Shown one piece after another: positions 23,492 through 31,776 of a DNA stretch of 64,000 nucleotides (position 1 is its first letter; the number at the start of each line of letters is the position of its first letter). A program made the position numbers and the translations under genes. This DNA is from Azospirillum sp. 51_20. Lineage in GTDB: Bacteria > Pseudomonadota > Alphaproteobacteria > RF32 > CAG-239. The notes beneath the pieces were generated by a model. It was not told the DNA's origin. It did not search any database and saw nothing but the letters and a program-made list of their open reading frames with translations. Where the stretch lies: assembly GCA_001917175.1 (NCBI GenBank), contig MNTV01000018.1, forward strand, positions 62,001 to 126,000. Reading direction: 5' to 3'.

Positions 23492-24337
23492 CTATATTTT
23501 ATAATTAACCAGGAACTCAACGGTTTCCGGATCATAATGAGAAAAAAACAGGCTGTTTTCCGTATCCAGCCGACGTATTGTTTCCATTTCTCCGGCAGAT
23601 AAGTTAAAATCGAATATGTCAAAGTTTTGTTCCATACGTTCTTTGTGAACGGACTTCGGAATGACAACGACATTTTCCTGTATCAAAAAGCGCAACGCCG
23701 TCTGAGCAACCGTTTTATGATGTTTTTCGCCGATTTTTTGCAAAGTTTCATTTTGAAAGAAGTTATTCCGCCCTTCGGCAAAAGGCCCCCAGGACATTGG
23801 CTGCGTGTTGTATTTTTTCATAATTTCACGAGCTTGCTGCTGTTGCTGGAAAACATGGAGTTCAACCTGGTTAACCGCAGGTTTTATTTCGGCAAAGTGA
23901 GCAATATCGACAAATCGGTCCGGATAAAAATTGGAAACACCGACAGCCCGGATCTTACCGTCTTTATACGCTTCTTCCATTGCCCGATATGTTCCGTAAT
24001 AATCGTTAAACGGCTGATGAATAAGCAGCAAATCAATATAATCCGTTTGCAGCTTTCTTAAAGATTCTTCTATGGAAGCTTTGGCTTTTTCATATCCGGC
24101 ATTGGAAATCCATACCTTTGTAACCAGAAAAAAATCCTGACGCGGCAAACCGCTTTTTTTAACGGCATTGCCGACGGCTTCTTCGTTAAAATAAGCCTGA
24201 GCGGTATCAATTAAGCGATAACCCGTTTGAATTGCTTCGCTGACAGCTTGTTCGCATTCTTTCAAATTTTCAATCTGATAAACGCCAAAACCTAAAATCG
24301 GCATTTTAACGCCATTATTTAATGTTACATATTCCAT
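23492..24337 (-). CDS. Aldo/keto reductase (2,5-diketo-D-gluconate reductase-like)
   Basis: A 281-residue NADPH-dependent (beta/alpha)8 oxidoreductase. Landmarks: N-terminal LNNGVKMPILGFGVYQI, catalytic Asp/Tyr in YRLIDTAQAYFNEEAVG, catalytic Lys in LVTKVWISNAG, His in LLLIHQPFNDYY, GVSNF (about 142-146), and the C-terminal NADP phosphate-binding VVIPKSVHKERMEQNFDIFDF. This is the AKR5 type that reduces aldehydes and ketones. Start: ATG at 24337 after AGGAAAAGTT; an ATG at 24352 adds five residues. It lies downstream of the carboxymuconolactone decarboxylase-cupin gene on the same strand, in a cluster with two stress regulators, so a role in carbonyl or oxidative stress is likely. Confidence 0.9.
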   Translation of the reverse strand: MEYVTLNNGVKMPILGFGVYQIENLKECEQAVSEAIQTGYRLIDTAQAYFNEEAVGNAVKKSGLPRQDFFLVTKVWISNAGYEKAKASIEESLRKLQTDYIDLLLIHQPFNDYYGTYRAMEEAYKDGKIRAVGVSNFYPDRFVDIAHFAEIKPAVNQVELHVFQQQQQAREIMKKYNTQPMSWGPFAEGRNNFFQNETLQKIGEKHHKTVAQTALRFLIQENVVVIPKSVHKERMEQNFDIFDFNLSAGEMETIRRLDTENSLFFSHYDPETVEFLVNYKI

Positions 24338-24459
24338 AACTTTTCCTTCCATATTATTTAATCAGATATCTCGGCCTTCCGCTGCCGTTTTCAGGTTTTT
24401 CGGCGTCTTTTGTCTCAAACGACGGCTGATGACATATGATTCGTTCATCATCCATATCC

Positions 24460-25482
24460 TTAATTTAACCGGTTGTATTCTTCATCCGCGACCGGTTCCA
24501 GCCACTCTGCCGAGGCGCCTTCGTTCGGAACAGAAATCGCAATATGGGTAAACCAACTGTCTTTCGCCGCGCCGTGCCAATGTTTAACCCCTTCCGGAAT
24601 ATCGACGACATCACCCGCTTTCAATTCCTGCGCCGGCTTTCCCCATTCCTGATACCAGCCGCGGCCGGAAACGACAAACAAGGTCTGTCCGGTTTTGTGA
24701 TGAACATGCCAGTTATTGCGGGCTCCCGGCTCAAAAGTAACGTTTGAAGCGCTGATACCCTCTTTTGTCAGCGGCTGCAAATAACTTTTGCCGGTAAAAT
24801 ATTCGGCATAGGCGGCATTTTCTCCGCCCAACCCGAACAAAACCGTTTCGGTTCCGGTTTTATCAGCAATTTCCAGGATTTCCGCGACTTGCGCGTCAGT
24901 CAAACCGTTGTGTCTGCCAATGTTAACGTGGCCGTTAAGCTGGTCCGTTACGTTATCCATTGAAGCCAGCATGGCGATTGTGGCCAATTCTCTTGTTTGC
25001 CAGTCAACATTATCGCGGGCAAAAACATCACCGAACAAATGGGCTTTTAAGAACTCGTCAATTGCCGGAGCAAATTCATAAATTTTGCCCCGAACCGGCT
25101 GTCCGACAAGTTTCGTTTGATTTTCCGTGCCATAATCAAGGCTGTTTCCTTCCGGTTTTGCACTCGGGAGTCTGCCTTGTTCATCCCCGTTGCCGCGCTC
25201 TTCTTCAAGCTGCATCAATGTGTTTAAGGCATTCAGACTCCTCGGAAAGCCGCAATAAGCATAAACCTGCACCAGAATTTCCTTAAATTCGTTGACGGTA
25301 ACGCCGGCTTCCAATCCCGCCGTCAGAGCCTGTTTCAAACCGGCCTGATTGCCGCGGGCAGCATAAGAAGCCGCCGCAGCTATTGATTTTTGTCCGGCAT
25401 TTAAAGCTGTTTCAGCCATAGCATTTTCTCCCGTAAAAAGTATTATTCCTAAAATAACAGAGGCAAATATTCGTTTTATCAT
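24460..25482 (-). CDS. Exported carboxymuconolactone decarboxylase-cupin fusion protein
   Basis: A 340-residue protein with a signal peptide (MIKRIFASVILGIILFTGENAMAE). The first part has two carboxymuconolactone decarboxylase (CMD)-type segments (about 40-90, LVQVYAYCGFPRSLNAL; and 150-220, WQTRELATIAMLASM with GHVNIGRHNG). The C-terminal cupin (about 245-330) has the metal-binding set NNWHVHHKTGQTLFVVSGRGWY and GVKHWHG. Exported CMD-cupin fusions occur in anaerobes and are thought to be quinone or peroxide related. The start is set by the signal sequence; two more upstream ATGs exist. It is divergent from the AraC gene, which is probably its regulator. Confidence 0.85.
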   Translation of the reverse strand: MIKRIFASVILGIILFTGENAMAETALNAGQKSIAAAASYAARGNQAGLKQALTAGLEAGVTVNEFKEILVQVYAYCGFPRSLNALNTLMQLEEERGNGDEQGRLPSAKPEGNSLDYGTENQTKLVGQPVRGKIYEFAPAIDEFLKAHLFGDVFARDNVDWQTRELATIAMLASMDNVTDQLNGHVNIGRHNGLTDAQVAEILEIADKTGTETVLFGLGGENAAYAEYFTGKSYLQPLTKEGISASNVTFEPGARNNWHVHHKTGQTLFVVSGRGWYQEWGKPAQELKAGDVVDIPEGVKHWHGAAKDSWFTHIAISVPNEGASAEWLEPVADEEYNRLN

Positions 25483-25739
25483 GGTCATGTCCTTATCTGA
25501 TAAAGCTGGTAAACTCAATATTCCCTTTTTATCCCGCCTGAATTCATCAGGTGCGGTGAGCCGTTGATCAGCAAAACTTTCATGTTTTCCCTCCCATAAA
25601 TTTCATCGGACTGTTATAGTTTAGTACCTTATTTTTGAACTTACAGACCATATTCTCTCAAATAATTGCCTGTTTCTCTCATTTTTTGTTTGCAATAATA
25701 AAAACGCCTTTATATTCTCGTAACAGAAAGTGAGAACCC

Positions 25740-26627
25740 ATGGACAGTTTGGAAGAAAAGCGCAATTTGCTGAAAACGAAGGTGCGGAAGCTTTTTCCCG
25801 CTCCGGGATTGCTGCAGACCGGCATCAAAGGCTTCGGCGCCGCACTCAGAACCGCACCGACCTTTAACCGGCATTGTTTTTACAAACCGACGGCAATCGT
25901 GGTTTTGCAAGGAAAAAAGCAGACTGTTTTAGGCTCGGAGAAGTTTACCTATAACGAAAATCAGCTGGTTGTAACATCCATTGACATTCCGACAGTCGGC
26001 AGCATTGTCGAAGCCAGTCCGGAAAAACCGTTTATGACCCTGATTTTGGATCTGGACAGTTATCTTATCAGCCAGCTCTTAAGCGAGGGAAATTACCCGC
26101 ATAACGAAACGGCGCGCCGGGGCATGGGAATCGCCGAAACCGACGAAGCCCTGCTGGATGCCTTTTACCGGCTGATTTCGCTTTTGGATCGGCCCGAACG
26201 GCAAAAGATTATGGCACCGATGATCATTAAAGAAATTCATTATCTTTTGCTCACTTCGCCGTTAGGGGACATTCTCCGTTCCGTCAACACCAAAGGCTCG
26301 CGAAACAACCAGATTGCCGACGCCATTGCCTGGCTCAAGGAAAATTATCGCCAGCCTTTAAAAATTGAAGAACTGGCGCATAAATTCAATATGGCGGAAT
26401 CTTCATTTTACCGTCATTTCAGCAAAGTAACCAGCCTTAGTCCGCTGCAGTATCAAAAACGGCTCCGCCTTTATGAAGCGCAGCGCCTGATGTTGTCGGA
26501 AAACCTTGATGCCGCCAACGCCGCTTATGAAGTCGGCTATGAAAGCGCCAGCCAGTTTAACCGCGAATACAAACGGATGTTCGGCATGCCGCCCAAAACA
26601 AACGTCAACCGGATGAAAAACGCCTGA
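25740..26627 (+). CDS. AraC-family transcriptional regulator
   Basis: A 295-residue regulator. The N-terminal AraC_N cupin-like domain (about 20-185) has the usual TAIVVLQGKKQTVLGSEKFTY and QLVVTSIDIPTVGSI. The C-terminal DNA-binding domain (about 195-292) has two helix-turn-helices: LKIEELAHKFNMAESSFYRHF and AANAAYEVGYESASQFNREY, then KRMFGMPP. This subtype often sits next to and controls oxidoreductase genes; here it is divergent from the CMD-cupin gene across a 257-base gap. The ATG at 25740 has GAAAGTGAGAACCC upstream. Confidence 0.92.
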   Translation: MDSLEEKRNLLKTKVRKLFPAPGLLQTGIKGFGAALRTAPTFNRHCFYKPTAIVVLQGKKQTVLGSEKFTYNENQLVVTSIDIPTVGSIVEASPEKPFMTLILDLDSYLISQLLSEGNYPHNETARRGMGIAETDEALLDAFYRLISLLDRPERQKIMAPMIIKEIHYLLLTSPLGDILRSVNTKGSRNNQIADAIAWLKENYRQPLKIEELAHKFNMAESSFYRHFSKVTSLSPLQYQKRLRLYEAQRLMLSENLDAANAAYEVGYESASQFNREYKRMFGMPPKTNVNRMKNA

Positions 26628-26649
26628 CCGACGTCTGTGCGGGAAAATT

Positions 26650-27006
26650 TTACAGTTGATTGTTTTTATATTTTGTCCCCCATTCCGCCATTGCCATAAT
26701 TACCGGTCGTAAAGACAGTCCCGTTTTATTAAGGCTGTATTCGACTCTGGGCGGAACTTCCGCGTAAACCCTGCGGTCAAGCAGTCCGTCACTCTCCAGA
26801 TTGCGGAGGTTTTCGGTTAAAACGCGCTGGCTGATTCCGGTCAAACTTTTACGCAATTCGCCGAAACGCTTCGTTCCGCCGAGCAAGTCGCGGACAATCA
26901 GCAGTTTCCATTTGTTGCCTATCAGGCTGATGGTCGTTGCGACCGGACAATCTAAATTTTTTTTATTTGAAATCACCTTGTTTTCTCCAAAAGTTACTTT
27001 TTGCAT
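26650..27006 (-). CDS. HxlR-family winged-helix regulator
   Basis: A 118-residue MarR-like regulator with the HxlR pattern: LDCPVATTISLIGNKWKLLI (Cys20), LGGTKRFGELRKSLTGISQRV, LTENLRNLESDGLL and RVEYSLNKTGLSL. The conserved cysteine is the redox sensor in HypR-type proteins that react to electrophiles or hypochlorite. It is divergent from the cupin gene at 27100 across a 93-base gap that probably contains the shared operator. It is convergent with the AraC gene. Confidence 0.9.
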   Translation of the reverse strand: MQKVTFGENKVISNKKNLDCPVATTISLIGNKWKLLIVRDLLGGTKRFGELRKSLTGISQRVLTENLRNLESDGLLDRRVYAEVPPRVEYSLNKTGLSLRPVIMAMAEWGTKYKNNQL

Positions 27007-27099
27007 ACTTCATAACAAAATAGTGCCTACTTTACATTTCAATCTAAATGTCATTATAAAATTATTGTTCTTAAACGCAATCATTTTCGGAGAAAACAA

Positions 27100-27528
27100 A
27101 TGAAAGAAATAATTGTAAAAAATTACCGTGAAATTCCCGCACAAGTGCAAACCCAGGGCGATAACCGGTTCAGCGTTAAGCCGGTTATCGAAGACATTGC
27201 CAAGTGCTCGGCCAACTTCGTGGAGGTTGAGCCCGGAAAACATGCCTATGGTTACCATTACCACGAAGAGAACGAAGAAGTCTTTTATATCATCAGCGGC
27301 AAGGCAACGGTTAAAACGGAAAAGGGGGATATTCATCTTAATGCCGGCGACATTATTTGTTTTCCGGCAGACGTAAGCGGTTCGCACGTTATCTCGAATC
27401 CGTCCGAGACCGAAAAGCTGATTTATCTGGATGTCGGGACAGCCAACAGACCGGACGTCGTTCACTTTACCGGAACGAATGCCGGAATGGTTGTTGCCCG
27501 CGAAGGCATTTATAACTTTTCAAAATAG
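27100..27528 (+). CDS. Single-domain cupin protein
   Basis: A 142-residue cupin. The two cupin motifs are visible: GYHYHEENEEVFYIISGKA (about 48-66, metal His/His/Glu) and GDIICFPADVSGSHVI (about 84-99). No signal peptide. The family includes isomerases, dioxygenases and regulators, so no reaction is named. It is driven divergently from the HxlR gene, whose usual target is the adjacent gene. It ends with TAG. Confidence 0.85.
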   Translation: MKEIIVKNYREIPAQVQTQGDNRFSVKPVIEDIAKCSANFVEVEPGKHAYGYHYHEENEEVFYIISGKATVKTEKGDIHLNAGDIICFPADVSGSHVISNPSETEKLIYLDVGTANRPDVVHFTGTNAGMVVAREGIYNFSK

Positions 27529-27590
27529 TCCCCAAAGCCGATCAGCATTATTCCGGCCGGCTTTAAACCGCTTAAACGGGCTGAAAAATT

Positions 27591-27763
27591 CAGTTTTCCG
27601 GTTTTAGCGAATCATAGAAGAATGATGCCGTTGCCCCGCCGTCAATCAGAAAATCGGAACCGGTAATAAACGATCCGTCAGGTGACATTAAAAATTCCGC
27701 AACATTGGCAACTTCATCGGCCGTTCCGGGCTTTCCGGACGAACGAAAGGCACCTTCGGGAAC
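27591..27763 (-). pseudogene. Short-chain dehydrogenase C-terminal remnant
   Basis: The minus strand encodes PEGAFRSSGKPGTADEVANV then AEFLMSPDGSFITGSDFLID and GGATASFF before a TGA at 27591. This is the last ~58 residues of a classical SDR (…PEEVANAVLFLASDxSSFITGxxLxVDGG). Nothing upstream restores the Rossmann or YxxxK part, so the gene is truncated at its 5' side, close to the Hsp20 promoter region. Confidence 0.75.
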
Positions 27764-27787
27764 TGAAAAAACACCAGCGGTTCGGCG

Positions 27788-27816
27788 CTTGCATTTGACG
27801 GCGGCAAACCTTATAT
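27788..27816 (+). promoter_or_regulatory. RpoH (sigma-32)-like promoter for hsp20, with structured leader
   Basis: CTTG (27788-27791), 17 bases, then CCTTATAT (27809-27816), close to the alphaproteobacterial heat-shock consensus (CTTG-N17-CCTATAT). The leader then has a GC-rich hairpin (about 27855-27877) whose CTCC could pair with GGAG of the Shine-Dalgarno sequence. It may act as a ROSE-like RNA thermometer. A TTGACG overlaps the same region. Confidence 0.5.
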
Positions 27817-27895
27817 AAAAATATGGAGATTGTTTTTAAAAAAACGAATCAAAGGCGACCGCTCCGGGCGGCCGCCGCAAAAGGAGGACATACAC

Positions 27896-28516
27896 ATGCT
27901 TAAGATACTTGCCAACAAACACGCCGTCGTTTTAACCGCCGCTCTTCTGATGAGCGGATTTGCCGCCCTGCCCGTTTGCGCGGGACAGACAAATGCCGCC
28001 CAAAACGCCGACGACAAGGAAATAGCCATGCTCAAACAGCGGGTTGACGAACAGGAACGGATGATCAACGACCTTTTGCGTTTCAATTCTCCGGCCAAAT
28101 TTCATCACCATATGCGGAGAATGCTGAACGATCCGTATTTTGCGCCGGACGACATTCTGTTCAACGCGCCGATGCAGGCGCCGACGGACGTTTTCGGCCG
28201 GATGAACGTATCCGATAAAAAAGACGCGATCGAAGTAACGGTTGAAATGCCGGGCATGGATAAAAAGGACATTGAAATCGAAGTCAAGGACAACATCCTG
28301 ACCGTCAGCGGAGAGAAAAAGGAAGCTCAGGAAGTCAAAGAAGGCGATTACTATATGCAGGAACGCCAGTTCGGACAGTTCAACCGTTCAATCGGCCTGC
28401 CGGACAACATTGACGTCAACAAAATTTCCAGCAGCCTCAAAAACGGCGTGTTGACCATCATTGTACCGAAAACGGCAGAAAAGGCCGTGGAAGTTAAAAA
28501 GATTCCGGTTGACTGA
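27896..28516 (+). CDS. Exported Hsp20/alpha-crystallin small heat-shock protein
   Basis: A 206-residue small heat-shock protein with a signal peptide (about 1-27, ending PVCAG), so it is probably periplasmic. A short coiled-coil stretch (EIAMLKQRVDEQERMINDLL) follows, then the alpha-crystallin domain (about 105-195): FGRMNVSDKKDAIEVTVEMP, GMDKKDIEIEVKDN, LTVSGEKK, RQFGQFNRSIGLPDNID and NGVLTIIVPK. Most bacterial Hsp20 proteins are cytoplasmic and lack a signal, so export is notable. The start at 27896 has a perfect AAGGAGG 8 bases upstream. An RpoH-like promoter and a possible thermosensor leader precede it and a terminator follows, so it is a single-gene unit. Confidence 0.88.
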   Translation: MLKILANKHAVVLTAALLMSGFAALPVCAGQTNAAQNADDKEIAMLKQRVDEQERMINDLLRFNSPAKFHHHMRRMLNDPYFAPDDILFNAPMQAPTDVFGRMNVSDKKDAIEVTVEMPGMDKKDIEIEVKDNILTVSGEKKEAQEVKEGDYYMQERQFGQFNRSIGLPDNIDVNKISSSLKNGVLTIIVPKTAEKAVEVKKIPVD

Positions 28517-28532
28517 CCGCAAGCAAACAACC

Positions 28533-28558
28533 GAAGACCGGCAGCAGCCGGTCTTTTC
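28533..28558 (+). terminator. Terminator of hsp20
   Basis: Arms AAGACCGGC / GCCGGTCTT around AGCA, then TTCTT. Confidence 0.85.
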
Positions 28559-28724
28559 TTACCGCAAAAGCGCCGTAACGGGTTGATAATATCCGGTTAT
28601 ATTTCATAATACCTTCAGGTTAAGAATCGGAAAACGCCGGACTCAGAAAGCGAAACGGCGAGGAAAAACGATTTCCGCATTGACCGGCAACGAATGCTTC
28701 GGTAAGTTTGGACGAGTTTATGAC

Positions 28725-28764
28725 AAAAGCCCGCTAAAAACCTTTCGGTTTTTAACGGGCTTTT
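28725..28764. terminator. Terminator downstream of the small membrane protein gene
   Basis: Long hairpin with arms AAAAGCCCG(C)TAAAAACC and GGTTTTTAACGGGCTTTT around TTTC. T tracts lie on both sides, so it works for the minus-strand gene at 28784 and can shield it from hsp20. Confidence 0.85.
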
Positions 28765-28783
28765 CGTTTTAAAACGACTTTGC

Positions 28784-29071
28784 TCATTTGTTTTTTAAAA
28801 AGTTTTTAATGCCGAAGCACCAGCAGAAAACCAAAGTCCCCAATATCATCAGTACCAGAGCTTCCGCGCCGGCTGCCAAAAGCGCCAGCAGCAAATTTTC
28901 GGGAAACAGTTCATCGGTGACGGAAAAAGCAATCCCGCTCAGCGCAACCCAGGCAAACACAAGCGCTATGTTCCGCATCAGGTTGGGAAATCTGAGAGAG
29001 TGTGCGGAAATTGATATACACACAATAAACCCGGCCACACCCACAATGAGCATTACAAGATTCGTATACAT
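28784..29071 (-). CDS. Small integral membrane protein, unknown
   Basis: A 95-residue protein with three hydrophobic helices (about 4-24, 33-52 and 58-85) and a short basic tail (KNFLKNK). No motif is recognisable. It is a stand-alone gene ended by the strong hairpin at 28725. Probably an inner-membrane protein. Confidence 0.6.
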   Translation of the reverse strand: MYTNLVMLIVGVAGFIVCISISAHSLRFPNLMRNIALVFAWVALSGIAFSVTDELFPENLLLALLAAGAEALVLMILGTLVFCWCFGIKNFLKNK

Positions 29072-29277
29072 GATAATAAATTTAAAAATTAAACATGTCT
29101 GTATTATATCATCTTTGCGGAATTTGTACAGAATTTATCCGACAAGCCGCAAAAAACCGGGATCATCCCGGTTCTTCCTGCCAGCCGGATGAAACCGGCC
29201 GCCGTTTTTTTGTTTTACTTCGGCGGCAAAACGCGTTACAGTTAATAAATTACATAAACAGAACGAATGCCAAGACA

Positions 29278-30087
29278 ATGGACAAAGTATCAGTCATCAT
29301 CCCGGTTTACAACTGCGAAAAGTTTTTAAAACACACCGTTCAGTCGGTTTTAAATCAGAGTTTTCAGAACTGGGAAGCAATTATCGTCAACGACGCCTCA
29401 ACCGACGGCAGTCTGGCGGCCGCCCGCGAATTTTCCGTCAGCGATCCGCGGATCCGGGTGGTCAGCCAGGAAAAGAACAGCGGGGTCGGCGCCTGCCGCA
29501 ACCGGGGAATGGCGCTGGCCGGCGGGCGCTATCTGGCGTTTCTCGATTCCGACGACCTGTGGTCAAAGGAAAAGCTTTCCCGTCAGCTGGCCTTCATGCG
29601 GCAAAACAATGCCGCGGCTTCGCACACCGGCTATGCCTTTATGAGCGAAAAAGGAGAAGTTCTGGTTAAGGGAAAAGTTTCCGTCGACCGCGAAATCGGG
29701 CTGGAACAGTATATGAAAACCACCCAGATCGGCATGTCGACGGTGATGATCGACCGGCAGAAAATCCCCGATCTGAAATTTCCCGAAGAGAGGGAACTGT
29801 GCGAAGACGCCAGGGCCTGGGTTTCGCTCTTTCACCGCGGATACCGCTTCCACGGGTTAAACGAAGTGCTGCTGCTTTACCGGGTGCGGCAGAACCAGCT
29901 TTCCGGCAACAAGCTCAACATGGCCCTCAACACGCTGAAACGTTATCTGCGCGAGGACAACCTGCCGGCTTACAAACGGTTGTACTGTTTCCTCAGCTAT
30001 GCCTGCAACGGCGCCAAAAAAAGAATGAACCAAAGCAATCTGGCGCCGGAAATCATACATAATTTCAACTGCAGGAACAACGAATGA
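29278..30087 (+). CDS. Family 2 glycosyltransferase
   Basis: A 269-residue inverting glycosyltransferase of GT-A fold. The N-terminal VSVIIPVYNCEKFLKHTVQS, then VLNQSFQNWEAIIVNDASTDGS, the GACRNRGMALAGGRYLAFLDSDD (metal-binding DSDD, about 80-90) and the C-terminal ALNTLKRYLREDNLPAYKR resemble TuaG/WcaA-type enzymes that add sugars to surface polysaccharide. Start: ATG at 29278, immediately before the conserved strand. A hairpin (29155-29173) lies upstream. It overlaps the next gene by 4 bases (ATGA). Confidence 0.9.
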   Translation: MDKVSVIIPVYNCEKFLKHTVQSVLNQSFQNWEAIIVNDASTDGSLAAAREFSVSDPRIRVVSQEKNSGVGACRNRGMALAGGRYLAFLDSDDLWSKEKLSRQLAFMRQNNAAASHTGYAFMSEKGEVLVKGKVSVDREIGLEQYMKTTQIGMSTVMIDRQKIPDLKFPEERELCEDARAWVSLFHRGYRFHGLNEVLLLYRVRQNQLSGNKLNMALNTLKRYLREDNLPAYKRLYCFLSYACNGAKKRMNQSNLAPEIIHNFNCRNNE

Positions 30088-30968
30088 ACAAAATCATTGC
30101 CTTTCTTTCGGCTTTTTGCCTTTATGCCGGCAATTCCGCCGCACAATCGACCCCGCTCCTGCCGGGCAGCGAAGGAGCCTTGGGCGCATGCCGGGCGGAC
30201 GAAAGAAAACAGACGAGCGAACTGTTCGGCATGAAAGTCGCCGTCGTTCAGACAATCTCTCCGCTTAAAAACGACGGCTGCCGGTTTGAATCCGTCGCCG
30301 AAAGCGATCTGGGCGTCAATATCACCGTCTGCAACTTTACGGCGGAACAAATAAAAGAAATTGCCCGTGCCGAAAACGACGAAGAAAAAGAGATTTACGA
30401 AGAAACCATTCCCCTTCGCATGACGGACGAAGACGGCAACCCGGCCGAAGGCGGACAGCTGACGGTCAGGGGCACGCGCAAAGAAATCGTCTGGAGCCGT
30501 TTTCTGAATGATGAAAACGTCTGCCGCAGCGAATTTAAGGAAAAAGACTCCGCACAAGATCTGGCGGCGGCCGTCGCCGACTGCAAAAAATTTGAAAAAA
30601 ATCTGAACTTATTCGGTTTTCGGCTCAATGTTAGCGTTAAACCCGGCAGCAAGGGCTGTCTCTACCGTTTCCGCTCCAAAACGCCCGGCATGACAAACGG
30701 CTTTGCCGGCGAAGAAAGCCGAACGCCGCCGCATGAAATTGAAATCAACTGCCGGTTTTCCCCCGAACAGCGACGGCAAGCGGCAGACTTTATCCGAAGC
30801 GGCGGGAGCAGCGAATACGAATTTCCCGTCGGCCGCGATTCAAAAGCGACGCTGCAAATCATGCTGCCGGCGGAATTTCTGCACGATCCGCAAATCTGCA
30901 CCGTCAGCCGGCGGCCGGAATCCCGCACCGAACCGTCAGCCGCGGAGATCAAACAGCAAAAGGTTTGA
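30084..30968 (+). CDS. Exported protein with an internal duplication, unknown
   Basis: A 294-residue protein with a signal peptide (about 1-20, ending NSAAQ). Two similar units are visible. Unit one (about 36-100): CRADERKQTSELFGMKVAVV, DGCRFES and NITVCNFTAEQIKEI. Unit two (about 166-255): CKKFEKNLNLFGFRLNVSV, KGCLYRF and EIEINCRFSPEQRRQAADF. Each has three matching cysteines and an FTAEQ/FSPEQ helix, which points to tandem duplication of a disulfide-bonded domain. Function unknown. Its start overlaps the glycosyltransferase stop (ATGA), so it shares that transcript. Its 3' end overlaps the convergent pirin gene by 33 bases. Confidence 0.75.
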   Translation: MNKIIAFLSAFCLYAGNSAAQSTPLLPGSEGALGACRADERKQTSELFGMKVAVVQTISPLKNDGCRFESVAESDLGVNITVCNFTAEQIKEIARAENDEEKEIYEETIPLRMTDEDGNPAEGGQLTVRGTRKEIVWSRFLNDENVCRSEFKEKDSAQDLAAAVADCKKFEKNLNLFGFRLNVSVKPGSKGCLYRFRSKTPGMTNGFAGEESRTPPHEIEINCRFSPEQRRQAADFIRSGGSSEYEFPVGRDSKATLQIMLPAEFLHDPQICTVSRRPESRTEPSAAEIKQQKV

Positions 30969-31643
30969 AACTTCGTCGAGCCCCCTGACGACAAGCGGAC
31001 GTTCTTCTTCATAAACCGCCAGCCCGTCGCCGCCGACCAGCAGATTGCCGCTGACGTCGACCGATCCGGAAACAACCTGAATCCAGACCGCCCGTTTTTC
31101 GCCGACCGAATATTCCAGTACGGCGCCGGCCGACAAACGGGTCTGAAAGATTTTTGCGTCCTGATAAATTTTCAACGACTCCTCCGCGCCGTCCGGCGAT
31201 ACGATCAGGCACCAGCGGTCTTTCATCTTTTCCGGCGCGAACTTCTGCTGCCGGTAAGAAGGTTCCAGTCCCTGCATATCAGGCATGATCCAGATTTGCA
31301 GAAAATGAACGGATTCTTCCGCCGAAGGATTGAATTCGCTGTGATGAATGCCGGTACCGGCCGTCATCGCCTGCACTTCGCCGGGCGTGATGACGGAGCC
31401 GGATCCCAGACTGTCCTTGTGTTCCAGCCGGCCGGCAAAAACGACGCTGACAATTTCCATATTGTCGTGAGGATGAGTGCCGAACCCTCCGGAAGGCGCA
31501 ACGACGTCGTCGTTAATCACTCTCAGGTCGCTGAACGCCATAAAACGCGGATCATAATACTGCCCGAAAGAAAAAGTATGGCGGCTGTCGAGCCAGTCGG
31601 TTTGAGTGCGGCCGCGCTTGTCGGCCTGACGCAGATAAAACAT
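30936..31643 (-). CDS. Pirin-family (YhhW-like) bicupin protein
   Basis: A 235-residue pirin/YhhW homologue. The N-terminal cupin has the diagnostic KRGRTQTDWLDSRHTFSFGQ, then YYDPRFMAFSDLRVINDDVV, PSGGFGTHPHDNMEIVS (metal-binding His) and HKDSLGSGSVITPGEVQAMT with GTGIHHSE (His and Glu). The C-terminal cupin is shorter, with SAGAVLEYSVGE. YhhW-like pirins can act as quercetin 2,3-dioxygenases in vitro; their role in vivo is unclear. Start: ATG with AAAAGGAGAAGAAC upstream. Confidence 0.9.
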   Translation of the reverse strand: MFYLRQADKRGRTQTDWLDSRHTFSFGQYYDPRFMAFSDLRVINDDVVAPSGGFGTHPHDNMEIVSVVFAGRLEHKDSLGSGSVITPGEVQAMTAGTGIHHSEFNPSAEESVHFLQIWIMPDMQGLEPSYRQQKFAPEKMKDRWCLIVSPDGAEESLKIYQDAKIFQTRLSAGAVLEYSVGEKRAVWIQVVSGSVDVSGNLLVGGDGLAVYEEERPLVVRGLDEVSNLLLFDLRG

Positions 31644-31776
31644 GTTCTTCTCCTTTTATTGTTTGTTTCCGCAAACCGATATGGGAACCGCCGCCTTGAT
31701 TTTAAATCTGTCTTTCGGATGATTTTAAACAGGAAAAGGGCGGCGGTTTGACCCGCTGCCCTTTTGCCCGAAAAGT

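Noticed and set aside
23302..23508. Plus-strand 68-codon open frame right of the island
   Set aside because: The opposite strand is an AKR remnant, which explains the open frame.
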